The notes under the pieces: generated by a model | The model's database searches: none | Told to the model about the DNA's origin: nothing | What the model saw: only the letters and a program-made list of their open reading frames with translations | Assembly: GCF_028769735.1 (NCBI RefSeq) | Contig: NW_026992291.1 | Location: 1-64,000 of the forward strand | Direction of reading: 5' to 3' | DNA from: Zonotrichia leucophrys gambelii | Lineage: Eukaryota; Chordata; Aves; Passeriformes; Passerellidae | DNA length: 64,000 bases | Position numbers and translations under genes: made by a program | Shown: positions 44,241 to 55,878 of the stretch, in pieces | Layout of the letters: each line of letters begins with the position of its first letter | Position numbering within the stretch: the first letter of the stretch is position 1

Positions 44241-44999
44241 GTGTCTGGCACCGTAGAGCAAGTGGCTCTAAAGGTTTTGCCTCTGGTAAATCCCCATACC
44301 GAGGCAGTTCCCCACTCCTGGCATGGAGCTGGAGTTCTAGGAGCTAGCCTGGGTTCTGGCATTCACTTCAAGTACCTGCACCAAATCCATGTGGTTCATT
44401 TCTGAGCTGGGCTGTGTGGTAGTGTCAGCTACTGGGGCAGCATCCCTAGTTTCTGGGGTAGGTGTCTGGGTGGTTATCCAATCTCCCCTTATCTCTGAAT
44501 GCTAAATAGAATAGGCATATCAACAGCAAATGGCTAGCCTCTAGAGGAAATTTGAACCCTTTGAAAGCTGGTGGGGTAGGCCCAAAGAACTGGTTGAAGG
44601 GCTGGGAGAAAACTTGCCCCAGTATTGCTTCCTCACAGTACATGCAATTATTAATGTAAGCAGAAAAACATACACTTAGTGTGTGATAGCCTTGTATCCA
44701 TGTGCCCGCCTTCCAGAGGAAGTTAAAAATCAATTTCCTCACCTTATTAACCTATAGTGCAAATCAGAGAATACCCACAGCAGTCTTAGTCATAGGATCC
44801 ATGTTTAGAAAAGGAATTGCAAACGAGAAGAGTATAGCCACAACCATGTGCCACCTGAACCAGGGTAGTCTAGACCACATGGTGCCGCCTAACGAGATTT
44901 CTATATTCAGCACACAAAAACTGGGTTACTCAGGAAGTGTTATTCCTTTTTCACACTTTCCTCTTGAAGCCCTCAGGCCTCATATTGGGTGCCAAAATC
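44241..44999 (-). other. Probable 5' leader of a minus-oriented ERV
   Basis: No supported ORF. Its right end, read on the minus strand next to the LTR at 45000, gives TTTTGGCACCCAATATGAGG, similar in place and form to the B primer site. It may be the 5' end of element F, whose gag-pro would then have been deleted. Confidence 0.4.
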
Positions 45000-46360
45000 T
45001 GTCTTGGTTTGAAAGTGTAGTGGTTGGACTGGAAATGAGATTTCTGGGATGCTGTGGTCACTACCAACAGGCCACCAATGGATGCTCAGATTTTAAGATT
45101 GGCATTTGGTATGACCACTGAGGATTAGATCCGCCTCTGAGAAAACACAGGGGTTAAAAACCAGAGCTGCGCCCCTGGCAAGATCTCTTGAGACTTCGAG
45201 GGAAAGAGGTCGGATCTCCATCCCCCGTCCAGCTGCTACTGCTGGGCGGGGGGAGGGGCAGCCCTGCGGTAGGCCTGGGTCTGGACAGAGATGGGGGGTG
45301 AAGAGGCCCTTGAGGATGGAAGGGTGGACGAGCACCAAGAGACATTGGGCAGCCACCCCCCCCCCCCCCCCCCCCATCCCCCAGGGAAGACAGAGAGAGG
45401 GAGAGCCGGCGTCTGAATTCAATAGCGGCCAGCCTAGGAGGAGAAGGGGGCGGGGAGTGAGGCGAGAAGGTGCCCGGCAGGGCAGCGTAGGAGTTCCGGA
45501 GCTCTGAGACAGGCAGAAACTGAAATTTTTAACCTTTTTCTTGCATGATTAAGACCTTGAAAATGCTGATCCTCCTGAAGCTGAATGAGAAGAGAGATAA
45601 GAGATGAGATAAGAAGGAATAGGCTATGAGGGAAGTGGGAAAGACACTTTAAGTAGGGGGAGAGATGATAGAGTAGCCTTTTGGCTAGACTTTCCTTGTG
45701 TAGCTGTAGACTGAATCATTTTTTTTTTCCTGTGACACAGAGGCTGCATTTAGGAGGAGGCAGTACCTCAAAACTAAGAAGGTTCAGTGTGGGTACTCCT
45801 CAGGCCCAGGAGGTGAAAAAATTAGGGAGAGCAGATGTCCCGAAGGAGAGACTGTGCCTTTTTTAGAGTGAGACAAATCATCCTTGAAAGACAACCCTAG
45901 AAGCAGCTCTGGTCCATGCACAGTGGTGAGAGCACTGGGCATGGAAAGAAGATGTCACGATGGCAAAGGACTTTCCGGGCGGTGCTGAGTGACATGGAAA
46001 TACACGAGGTTTCAACGTGTTTCCAGAAGAAGCCTATAGTGCAAGAAGGACTCCTCTCCTCTTCATGAACTGAAGATTGAGTATCCTAAAGGGTGGTGCC
46101 GGACTGAGAGTTGGTGATTTGGACGAATGTGTTGCATTGAAAAATTTGGTGGGGGAGGGAGGAAGAAAATGCTTTTGTAAGGTTTTCATTTTTTCCCTTA
46201 TGGTTTTTTTTCTTCTTTTCTTGTAGTTTAGTTAATAAAGTTTTCTTTATTTCTAAATAAGAGCCTGCTTTGCTTATTCCTAGTCACATCTCACAGCAGA
46301 CACCAGAGAGAAAGTATTCTCATAGGAGCACTAGCATTGTGCCAGGCCCAAACCATGACA
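45000..46360 (-). mobile_element. LTR (1.36 kb), probably the 5' LTR of a minus-oriented ERV
   Basis: TGTCTTGGTTTG...AAACCATGACA. Clear relative of 55879-57523. The primer-site-like sequence on its left argues for minus orientation; AATAAA occurs on both strands near 46235, so orientation is not certain. A C run lies at 45356-45375. Flanks show no target duplication. Confidence 0.65.
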
Positions 46361-46786
46361 GGAAGACAGGTGTCTGCCAAGGAAGGCAGGAGCCTCCCTT
46401 GGAATGGAGAATATGACCCCCTTCCCTCTGAATTATTATAACTTTGGGCTTTCAGAAAAAGATGTGGGAAAAGGACTATCAGTTCTTCATTAGTATGTAT
46501 GTGTATAAAAAAGCAAACAAATAGCAACACTGGCAGCAACAACAAACAAAAAACCCAGAAAACCCAATATACAGTCTTTTCCCACTCTTTAAGCAGTTTC
46601 CCCTTTGGTGTAGTGATGGTCAGAGCTGGCAGGGGCATTAGTGGGCTCCCAGTGGGCAGGGCAGGTGCAATGATTTCCCTGTGGCTGCAGGGGCGCTCTG
46701 GTTCGAGCTCAGAGACCACACGATCAATGGTAGCTTGGTCGAGACAGGAAGTCACGGATGGCAGCTGGTCTCGATTGCAGGGCTAC
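46361..46786. other. Unassigned 426 bp
   Basis: An open minus-strand frame of 154 codons (46755-46291) contains a hydrophobic stretch but no motif I recognise and ends inside the LTR; I do not call it a gene. Probably further ERV sequence. Confidence 0.4.
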
Positions 46787-46791
46787 CACGC

Positions 46792-47397
46792 TGTCCTGGG
46801 GTGATGTTATGATGCTTGTATCCCCATTCCTCTGTTCTGTGCCTTTAAGACCGGCTCTGAAGAGTGGAAGTTTTGTTTGGGTTTCTCTTATCAGGAACAC
46901 AGAGACGAGCAGTACATAGGGCTGTTTTTCACTTCTTGCTTAGCTTGCTGCTTTGCTTGCTCTCTTTTCTGCTCTCGCTTCTGCTCTGCTTTCACCTCTG
47001 CTTATTAGCTATTTTAGCTAAACAGTCCAAATTCCTCCCTGGACTGTTTCTCTTCTCCTTTTCTGTGACCATCTCGAACCTGCTCCGGACTGGGACCCGG
47101 GAACACGGAAGGTTTGCACCGTTTGGCTGCAGCAGCTGCCCCAGCGCCAGAGGGACTTAGAGCAACCACCCCCGAAAGAGACTTTCTGATTTTGTCATCT
47201 TTCTCAAAGCAGTGTCATCGGGTATTGTTCATTTTGTGCGCTGGTGGGTGCTGTGTCTGTCAAATAAAGAGGTTCTTTCCACCTCTCTCCAAGGAATTTT
47301 TTCCCGAACCGGTTGGGGGGAGGGGCCGTGTGGGTTTTGCTTTCTGGAGGGGCCCTCCTCTGCAGATTCTTTAAAAAATTTGCCCTAAACCAGAACA
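46792..47397 (+). mobile_element. Solo ERV-L-like LTR (606 bp)
   Basis: Same family as the A and B LTRs: TGTCCTGGGGTGATG...TAAACCAGAACA, AATAAA near 47263. Exact 5 bp duplication CACGC at 46787-46791 and 47398-47402. Confidence 0.92.
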
Positions 47398-47402
47398 CAC
47401 GC

Positions 47403-48089
47403 AGAGGTGGCCCATACGAGGACACTTCACATGTCAGCTCCAAATGGCCAGGAAACAAAAAAAAAGAATTAAGCAGACATGCGGTGCAGGAAAACAGCAG
47501 CAGACTGGCATCTCGGAGTCCAACACACAGGAGTGGCCGCAGCAACACGTCGCAGGCAGAGGGTCTGGTGGGAGCCGGTCCCAATGTTTTGGCATCACAC
47601 ATTCTGGTTCTGAGCTCTGAGCGGTCAGGTGGCAGGGAAAACGGCAAACAGCTCCTTCCTTCCCTGAACCCAGAAGCTGCACTGATCAAAAACCCAGCCA
47701 AACCTTCAGGGTAGCCCACTCACCTTTTTTTTTCCTCATGTTATCGCTTGCAACCCCCGCCCAGGGCCATTTAAATGGAATGTTGTAATGCCCAGCAGCA
47801 TCCTTTTTTTCTCAAGTATCGATAGTTATTGTTTCCTAGCAACTTATGAGACAAAATTCCATAAGAGAAAGAAACATAAGGAAAAACCCTCACCCCCAAC
47901 ACAACCACAGAAACCTCCTTGAAGAACTTCCAACTTTAAGTCAAACCGCTGAGATTTGATAAAGGGAATCAATCACCTTCAATCACCTAAGGCCCAGGGA
48001 GAAAAAAACAAGTAAGCAAGGAAAAGAATGCCAGCCAAATCCAGAAGCTGTGCTAAAAATAATCTATTATTTGTTTCAGAGTGGAGGAG
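47403..48089. other. No feature recognised (687 bp)
   Basis: A 133-codon plus-strand frame crosses the LTR end and has no motif. Nothing else supportable. Confidence 0.5.
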
Positions 48090-49214
48090 GCCATAGCCCA
48101 CAGACCCATTTTTCTGGGAGCAGGTTTGCACAGATTTCCCTGCCAGCCAAGGGCGGGGGGGGGGAGGAAGTTCACAAACTGGCTATGGAACCCCCAACCC
48201 TGAAGAGACTACATCCATGGGAAATTAATGTGAAGATCAGCTGAGGGGGTGCCATAAAGCCATCAAATGCCCCCTGAAGTGCCCCCCAGAGGAATTCCTG
48301 AAGCCTTGCACCACTGGACTGCATGTGATGCAATGTATCCGGAGTCTGTTGTGAGAGACTTTAGAAAATCCCCCCTGCCTCGGGAGGTGCCTGGGTTTTT
48401 CTACCTAGCCTGAGCTATATGAATGGTGGAAAATGCTTATTATATGGTTGGGTCTTTGCAAATATTAAAATAAATACTATATGTGTTGTGTTGGAAAGTT
48501 ATACCGTATTAAGTTTTTTGTAGTGCTGTATTAATCCTTTTAAGTAGTGTGGTAAATATAGTTTTTAGGCTACAGCATAATATTAAAATTGAAACTATGT
48601 GATGTAAGATACTTTTTGTAACTAGCTCAAGGAATGGATAAGATAATCAAGAAATTCTTTACATAGAGATAACAACAACAAGACACCAAAATCACAAGAG
48701 AAAAATTATTGCCTCCTTATCGGGAAAACTCAGACTTTGTGGAGACCGACACAATGGATTTACAAGATGGAGGGGGGGGGGGAGCAGACATGAAACAGAA
48801 GCACCCTTATGTTGAAAGGAATATTTGAATCATGTATGAGATACATTAATATGCAATAGGCTATTGCTTTTAAGGGTTAATCCTTTGTTAACAAAGTGTG
48901 TTCTGTGGCAGAGCAGAGCACCCGGACTCCATAATTCTTTCCTTTCTGTTGTCTTTTATTGGCCTGACTTTGTCCAAATTCTTATTGTCCTAATTCTTAT
49001 TACTATTTTATTATTAATAAACTTCTAAAATTTTAACACAAGTGATTGGCGTTTCTCAAATGAACCCATTGGATTCTATGCTTTTCAAAGGGAGATCATC
49101 ACCACCAAGACCAGATGGAGAGGGGCAACAGAACATTGTTGAGATCCATGGATGGTGATATTTTCTTTATTTGGTCTCTGTCACTCTCTTTCTGTTGCTT
49201 CTACCTATTTATTT
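48090..49214 (-). repeat. Repeat family J (minus), interrupted by an LTR
   Basis: 48090-48444 and 49059-49214 are homologous, in reverse, to 59040-59690 (shared TTGCATCACATGCAGTCC-type block and GGTGGTGATATTTTCTTTA block). The pyrimidine-rich end grades into the CCTT microsatellite. Likely an ERV LTR plus leader, class not determined. Confidence 0.55.
48445..49058 (+). mobile_element. LTR (about 614 bp) inside J
   Basis: Starts TGGTTGGGTCTTTGCAAATATT and ends GGCGTTTCTCA, with AATAAAC near 49016. Sister of 61204-61764 (same CAAATATTAA start and CTTTTATT...TTTTAACAC end). Boundaries approximate; no clean duplication. Confidence 0.55.
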
Positions 49215-49375
49215 TTCCTTCCTTCCTTCCTTCCTTCCTTCCTTCCTTCCTTCCTTCCTTCCTTCCTTCCTTCCTTCCTTCCTTCCTTCCTTCCTTCCTT
49301 CCTTCCTTCCTTCCTTCCTTCCTTCCTTCCTTCCTTCCTTCCTTCCTTCCTTCCTTCCTTCCTTCCTTCCTTCCC
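49215..49375 (+). repeat. (CCTT)n microsatellite, about 160 bp
   Basis: About 39 uninterrupted TTCC units. It appears to have grown from the pyrimidine tract at the end of repeat J. Open frames across it are artefacts. Confidence 0.97.
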
Positions 49376-49884
49376 TATTGCTCTACATATTACTTTTTTA
49401 ATCAAGAAGGGCTAGAAGGAGCATCTCTGGCAGCACTGGGAACCCAAATCCAGCAATATTGGCTCCAGTCTAGGAGCAGCAGGAACTAAAAGTAAAGATG
49501 GTGAGAACAAAGTTGTACTGGCTAAGGAAATTGTGTCAGGCTAGAAAAACAAAACCTTGCCATTTCTGATTTGTTAATAAGAGCAAACTGTGTTTCCTTG
49601 CATATCTTTAATATTCCTGCCCATACCATCCAGTAGTCTTACACAGAGATGCTCAGTCTACCAATATGATGTAAAATATGCCATAGTACTCATGAGCATC
49701 CTTTTAGAGAAAGTTTGGAGGGATCGAAGGCTTTTGCAGGTTAATGTTTTCTGCAGCTCTTTTCTGTAATCTCAGCTTTTCCAGCATGGACAGGCAGTTT
49801 TGGAGGCATTGTAGGATGCTCCATACCTGCATGCTTCAGGGGATGAGCAGAAAAAGTTAATGTGTCTTTTACAGCAATTAAAAA
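49376..49884. other. No feature recognised (about 510 bp)
   Basis: AT-rich sequence without ORF or repeat that I can name. Confidence 0.5.
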
Positions 49885-51966
49885 ACCCCAACCAAATACA
49901 TCTGTTCAACATCTTCATAAAAGACTTGGACACAGGACTCAAAGAGATGCTGTGTTGATTTGGCACAGCCTGAATTTTTTTTTTTTTTTTTTTTTTGTGG
50001 GAGAAGGCTACAGGGATAATTTCTGTTAGAAGCTGCTAGAAGCTCCCACCATGTCCAACAAAGCCAATCTCTGATGGCTCTGAAGATGGACATGCTGCTG
50101 GCCCGATTAGAGAGGTTGGTAATGCCTCTGTGATGACATATTTTAGAAGAAAATGAAAACAGTTTTTTCCTCGGGGGGGAGGCTCAACGGCCACCACCAT
50201 CTTGGCGCAGCCTTCGCCATCTTGGCAAGGCCCGCCGCGAGTTTTGACTGCCTGGCCGCCCCTAGCTAGTCGTGCCACAGGCAGAAGGGCAGGGGTGATG
50301 TCAGTGGCTTCTCCTTCCCAGCATCCTGCATGAAGAGAAGTGTTAAATAGCACCAGTGTCGCAGCGGCTGTCACCGCCTGCACGGTGGCAGCGAGACCAC
50401 ATAACCAATGGTGAAAAAGTGGCATGTTCCCTGATGCGAACCTGGACAAAATCAACCTCTAAGTGCTGCAGGATCCTGCAGGAATCATTGAATTAGTGGA
50501 ACTTGTTGGCAATGGTACCTAAGAGCAGCAACTTTTCTTCTAGTCAGAGAAGAGGAAGAAGTGAGGACATATGAAGGAAAACAACATGGTAGAAACAAGG
50601 TCAGTGGAAAAGAAAGAGGGAGAGGAGGTGTTCTAAGCGTTGGAGCCAAGATTCCCTTGCAAGCCGTAGTGACGACTATGGTGAAACACTGTCCCCTTGT
50701 AATGCATGAAGTCCATGGGGGATTCAGAGATCCACTTGCAGCCTGTGAGAAAAGTGCTCATGCTGAAGCGGGTGGATGCCAAAGAAAGCTGTAATCTCGT
50801 GAGAGGCCCAAATGGAGAGAGAGGGCCCCTGCTTCCAGAAATAGAGAAAAAAAGCCCTTACTTCCAAACTAGAGCAGCCTAGCCTTAAAAGACTACACCC
50901 TGTGGATGAGCAACCCACACCACAACAGTTTTGGAAAAACTGCCTGTGGAAGGGACTCATGGTGTAGCAGAGAACAGACTCCTCTCCCTGAGTGAAAAGA
51001 AGATCTCAAATGGCAAACTGACCGAAACCCCCACGCTCTGTCTCCCTACTCTATCAGTGGTAAAGAGGGAGGGGCTGGGAGCAAAAAAGGTGTTTTAAAG
51101 GCTTATTTTACTTCTCATTATCCTCTTTTGACTCTCTTAACAATACATTTACCTTATACCTTTAAATTTGAACCTGTTTTGCCCTTAGAATGTTTTGTCC
51201 CAGTCCTTAACTCATGAGCCCTTCGTTAAATTTTTTCCCCCTCTCCCCTGCTCAACTGTAGCAGATGAAGGTAAGCAAATTACTTTTGTGGGTACCTGGT
51301 GTTTGGCCAGTGTCAAACCACAACAGTAAGTTTGCTGATGATACTAAACTGGAAGAAGCTGTTGACTCCCTTGAAGGCAGAGAGGGCCCTGCAGAGACCT
51401 TGACAAATGAGAGGGCTGGGAAATTACTAACCATATGAAGTTTAGCCAGGGCAAGTGGCAGATTCTGTAACTGGGATGGGGCAACACTGGTTGTGTGTAT
51501 AGACTGGGGAATGAGAGGCTGGAGACCAGCACCGCGGAAAGGGATCTGGGCATCCTGATTGACAGCAACTTGAGTAAGAGTCAGCAGTGCCCTGGCAGCC
51601 AGGATGGCAAATGGTCTTAGGGTGCATAAGGCAAAGCATTGCCAGCCAGTCAAAGGAGGTGATTGACCTGCTCTGCTCTGCACTGTGGCTGTGTGCAGTT
51701 TTGAGTGCCTCAATATAAGATAAATATAAAGGTATTAGAGAATGTCCAAAGAAGGGCAACAAAGATGGTGAATGATCTGGAAGGAAGCCATACAAGGAGT
51801 GGCAAGTGGTCATGACACCAAGACTACCAGAGTTCAGAAAGTGTTTGGACAATGCTCTCAGGCACATCGTGTGATTCTTGGGGCTGTCCTGTGCAGGGAC
51901 AGGAGCTGGACTTCCATGGTCCTTGTGGGACCCTTCCAACTCAGGATATTCTATGATTCTGTGAAC
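49885..51966 (+). mobile_element. CR1 LINE fragment interrupted by a solo LTR
   Basis: 49885-49950 reads as a CR1 reverse transcriptase remnant (FNIFIKDLDTG). After the LTR (49951-51325) the CR1 resumes with KFADDTKLE-like sequence at 51326 and continues through ORF2 to its 3' end, GGATATTCTATGATTCTGTGA (51954-51966). Frames are broken; an old, 5'-truncated copy. Confidence 0.85.
49951..51325 (+). mobile_element. Solo LTR (1375 bp) inside CR1
   Basis: TGTGTTGATTTGGCACAG...GTGTCAAACCACAACA, inserted between two CR1 parts. It contains a T run at 49977-49996 and a GC-rich block at 50160-50290. The 139-codon minus ORF at 50036-50455 has no known motif. Target duplication not recognisable. Confidence 0.7.
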
Positions 51967-52334
51967 ATTTCCGATAGCAGAGGATCCCTGGCTGCATAAG
52001 CTTTGAAAATATTATCCCCTGAGAAAGATTTTCTGAACTCTTTTAGGTAATTAGCATTTTTAGCAGACTGGTACTTCACCTTCAGATCCTGGTTTTCAGT
52101 GGTTGCTTGTCCCGCATCCCAGGGAGCCCAGAGCCATATTTCCATCAGGGAGCTCCAGCACCAGTAAATGATGCCTATGGGATGCTTGACCAAAGTGGTG
52201 GAAGAGACGGTGAAAAGCAGGTGGATAAGAGAGTTCTCAGCCCTTTGGCTTTCCAGCATGTTTGCTCAGTGATGTTGAGTGTTGCACCAGAGCCACCACC
52301 TTCTTGCAGACTAAACAGTTGCAGTGTTTTCTCC
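51967..52334. other. No feature recognised (368 bp)
   Basis: Nothing supportable on either strand. Confidence 0.5.
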
Positions 52335-52339
52335 CATGA

Positions 52340-52951
52340 TGTCCTGATTTAGGGCAAATTTGGGAGAAAACCTCCAAAAGGGGCCCCCCAGAAAGCAAAC
52401 CCACAGGGCCCCTCCCCCTAACTGGTTCAGGAAAAATTTCCTTGGAGACAAGTGGAAAAAACCTGTTTATTTAACAGGCAAAGCACTCCCCAGCACACAA
52501 AATGAACAATACCAGATGACAAAAGTCATTCGCTGCTCTGAAAAGATGACAAATTCAGAAAGTTTCTCTGGTGGGTGGTTGCTCTTTTATCAGTCCCTCC
52601 GGTGGTGGGAAAGGCTGCAGAGTAGACCCCGGTAGGCTACAAAGTGCAAGCTCTCAGTTTTTCCCCGGGTCCTGGTCTGGAGCAGGTTTGAATGGTTCCA
52701 AGAAAAGGGAAAGAAAAACAGTCCAGGGAAAACTCAGACTGCCTCAGCTAGCTAAAATAACTAACTAAAAAGCAAAAGGAGCGCCGTGTTCTGCCCCATC
52801 CATGCCCAGACAACAACAGTGGAGTTCTGTGTTCCAGCAGACTGTGAAGGAGAGTGCAGCTGATAACGAAACTCTGTGCTCCTTCTTCTCCCTGCATTAT
52901 AAACAGAACAGACGATTGGGGATACAAGCATCATAACGTCACCCTAGGACA
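52340..52951 (-). mobile_element. Solo ERV-L-like LTR (612 bp)
   Basis: TGTCCTGATTTAGGGC...GTCACCCTAGGACA, A/B LTR family but more diverged; AATAAA on the minus strand. Flanks CATGA (52335-52339) and TATGA (52952-52956), a 5 bp duplication with one change. Confidence 0.88.
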
Positions 52952-53242
52952 TATGATCAAAATAATTTAGTAAAGGGTCCTGATATGAAACTTTGCATGA
53001 ACTCTGGGTGCTATTAATATCTCTGGCAAGAAGTGTTAACTCCTTCGGTTCTCTTCTAGCATGTTCAGTACAATGTCTGGTCAAATGAAGGGAAAATCCA
53101 TCCCACAATGAATCTGGCCAGCTGCTCCCCATGCTCTCCTACCTGATGTGGTTTTGCACATCCATCAGTCTGAGATTTTTTTTCCTTTCTTTTAAAGGAG
53201 GAATCCAAGATCTTTGGTCATAACGGAGCTCTGAGGTCCTCA

Positions 53243-53659
53243 GTTCAGGAAAGACAAGGACCTGTTGGAGTGGGTCCAGAGGAGGCCATGAAGATGCTCA
53301 GAGGACTGGAGCGCTGCTCCTAAGAGGATAGGCTGAGGGAGTTGGGGTTGTTCAGCCTGGAGAACAGAAGGTGCTGGGGACACCTTAAAGCACTTTCCAG
53401 TAGTTAAAGGGGACTTAGCAAAAAGATGGGGACAGACTTTCTAGTAGGGCCTGTGAGAACAAATATTCTGAGAGTGGTAAAACACCAGCACAGGTTGCCC
53501 AGAGAGGTGGTGAATGCCCTATCCCTGGAAATATTGAAAGTCAGATTGGACAGGACTCTGAGCAACCTAATCTAGTTGAAGATGTCCCTGCCTTTGGCAG
53601 GGAGATTGGACTAAATGACCTTTAAAGGTCTCTTCCAACTGTAATCACGATTCTATGAT
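53243..53659 (+). mobile_element. CR1 LINE 3' end
   Basis: Typical CR1 3' sequence (CAGCCTGGAGAACAGAAGG, CAGGTTGCCCAGAGAGGTGG, GGTCTCTTCCAACTGTAAT) ending in ATTCTATGAT at 53650-53659. Severely 5'-truncated. 52957-53242 upstream holds nothing I recognise. Confidence 0.93.
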
Positions 53660-54390
53660 GCTCCATGCCTCTTGGACCTGTTTGTAGTCCTCTGGGTGCA
53701 TTGAGGTCCATCCAAAGGTTTCCCGCTTCCCTGTACCACCCAGCTCAGGGGCTTCCACCTCAGGGGCAGGTTTTAGGGATGGGATAAGCCACCAGGGCTT
53801 CATTCATCCAACAGTCCTGGCTTGCAGAGAAGCAGAGGTCCCTCTACAGTTAGTTCAACAGATTGATGGTCCCAGTCCCATCCCATGGTGAAGCACTACC
53901 AAGCACATACTTGCTAGAAAGTTCTTAGATCCCACAGGGAAAGCATCCTGCTGTCATCTTTCAGGAACCCAGGAAAATCCTTCCTAGAACCCAGATGATG
54001 CGAACCAGGAACTCCCATGCAGAAAAGCTCCTCATAGCAGATGGGATTAGCTTCCTGCTTTTTTTCCCAGCCTGGTTTCATTCATCCACAGGCAAGCTGG
54101 TGTTTCAATGGGGCAGCTTCATTTCAAATGCAAGTGGAATTTCTCCAGCCATGATGCCTGGATGAAGCAGCACCTGCATCCACATCCATTTTTCCTTCTC
54201 TTATATCCCTCTTTCCAAACTTGGCCTATCCCCATAGATCCCTTGGCACCTCTGCCTAATAAAGACAACATGTTTCATTTGAAGAGCTTAAAATATTAAT
54301 ACATCCTGCTGGAAAAATCCAGCTGAGCCCCCGGTGCATCCCCCCAGGCTGCAAGGCTGAGTATCTCCAGCAGCAGCATTTGCAAGCGGG
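53660..54390. other. No feature recognised (731 bp)
   Basis: Possibly unique host sequence; no supported ORF. Confidence 0.5.
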
Positions 54391-54456
54391 ATCCATCCAT
54401 CCATCCATCCATCCATCCATCCATCCATCCATCCATCCATCCATCCATCCATCCAT
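54391..54456 (+). repeat. (ATCC)n microsatellite, 66 bp
   Basis: About 16 uninterrupted ATCC units. Confidence 0.97.
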
Positions 54457-55684
54457 TTCTGTTGGGGTACCAGTCATAGCCCCAAGTTGATGTTGGGCAT
54501 TTTTTCAGGGACAGAAGTGGCCTCTAAGCAGATATGCATATGGTGTTGGGGCTCAGACCTTGCCCTAACGAGAAAAAGGGCTTGAAAACCGCCCATCAAA
54601 CCATCCTCACCCATATAAAACAGCTCCTCTACACTTGTTTGAGGGATTTCTTCAAACCAGCATGGTTTTACACTGAGCTCATGCTTTGGGAAATGCTGCC
54701 TGTGGGCTAGGAGATTTATATTAATATATTTTACTATGGAATGGGAGTACCAGCACTGCTGCAGATGCTGGGATGAGCAGGGATCTGCTGTGCTTAATCC
54801 CTTCTCTTCCTACCACCTCCATGAAGAGGGGATTACTGACCTGGGGACAGAATGCTCTTGGGGACATGGATGCTTTGCCCTGTCTCTGGGGATGGCTGCC
54901 CAGGAGAGGACTCATGGTGTCTCCCAACATCCAAAGGTAGCCTAAAGTTTTCCCACACATACTTGCAAAGACAAAGGACACATCACCGCCTCAGGGTTCC
55001 TGCAGCACTGGGACTGAAACAAATATAACAAGGATGTTCTGACATGCTCCAGAGGAGCAAGCCTGCTGAGCGAGAGCTGCCTCATCCAGGCATTATAGCC
55101 ATGGGGTGTCTGCAGGGTTGGGTCAAATGGTGCTCTGGTGACAACCCAGCAAGGAAACTAATTTGTATTTCTTCATGGTCCCTTGTCTCCCCACCAGTCC
55201 CTCTCTACAGGACTGAGAGGTTGATTTCTGGGTCTCAAAGGTATCATTAGTTCCCTATGTCTGTGTGTCCTGTGGTCTGTTTGTGTTCCTCTGCTCACTG
55301 TAAGGTCTGGCTAGGGCAGACAATGACATTTTGCTTTATGATTGTGTCTGGGTTCATGGGATAACAAGGCTTTTAAGTGGTGATAAACTGCTGTTATCCA
55401 GCTGAGCTGCCGTTCCTGGCAAGTGTTTGGAAATCCAGAAAGGTGCAAGATAGGAAGGGTGGCAACAAAAATAAGTAATGAGGAAAAGAACTCTATTATC
55501 TGGGTACTGCTAGAGGAGGTGCTGGTGAACATCCAGGACAAAATGGTGTTTGCTGTTCGTGGTATGCAGACTATGCTACTTCCCCCTCTTGGTCAACACA
55601 GAGCTTCCACCAAGACACTGCTCAAAGATTTCTAGCAACTGCTAAGGTTAACAGCTGTGCTTTTCTATTTGCACATTCATCATT
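54457..55684. other. No feature recognised (1.23 kb)
   Basis: Only short ORFs (up to 86 codons, for example 54721-54981 minus) without motifs. Possibly unique non-coding host sequence. Confidence 0.5.
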
Positions 55685-55878
55685 ATCACAGAATCACAAA
55701 GTGAGTAAAGTTGGAAGGGACCACAGTGGGTCATCTGATCCAACCTCCCCGCTCAAGCAGGGTTGTCCTAGAGCACATTGCACAAGATTGCATCCAGATG
55801 GTTCTTGAATATCTCCAGTGAGGGAGACTCCCCAACCTCTTTGGACAATCTGTTTCAGTGCTCAGTCACTTGAACAGT
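55685..55878 (-). mobile_element. CR1 LINE 3' fragment, cut by an LTR
   Basis: Begins ATCACAGAATCAC (reverse complement of the CR1 tail) and reads through the CR1 3' UTR (AGTTGGAAGGGACC, TCCAACCTCCCC). The LTR at 55879 interrupts it; the sequence after 57524 (GCAGTAAAGGACATTATGTT) may be its continuation. Confidence 0.9.

Noticed and set aside
46291..46755. 154-codon minus ORF with a hydrophobic stretch
   Set aside because: Crosses an LTR end and lacks any motif; not enough for a gene call.
49115..49489. Repetitive FLPS-type ORFs over the CCTT tract
   Set aside because: Microsatellite artefact.
50036..50455. 139-codon minus ORF, GC-rich
   Set aside because: Lies inside a solo LTR; no domain or relatives recognised.
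49215..54456. CRISPR-like repeats
   Set aside because: Only uninterrupted tetranucleotide microsatellites (CCTT and ATCC) with no spacers; vertebrate sequence.
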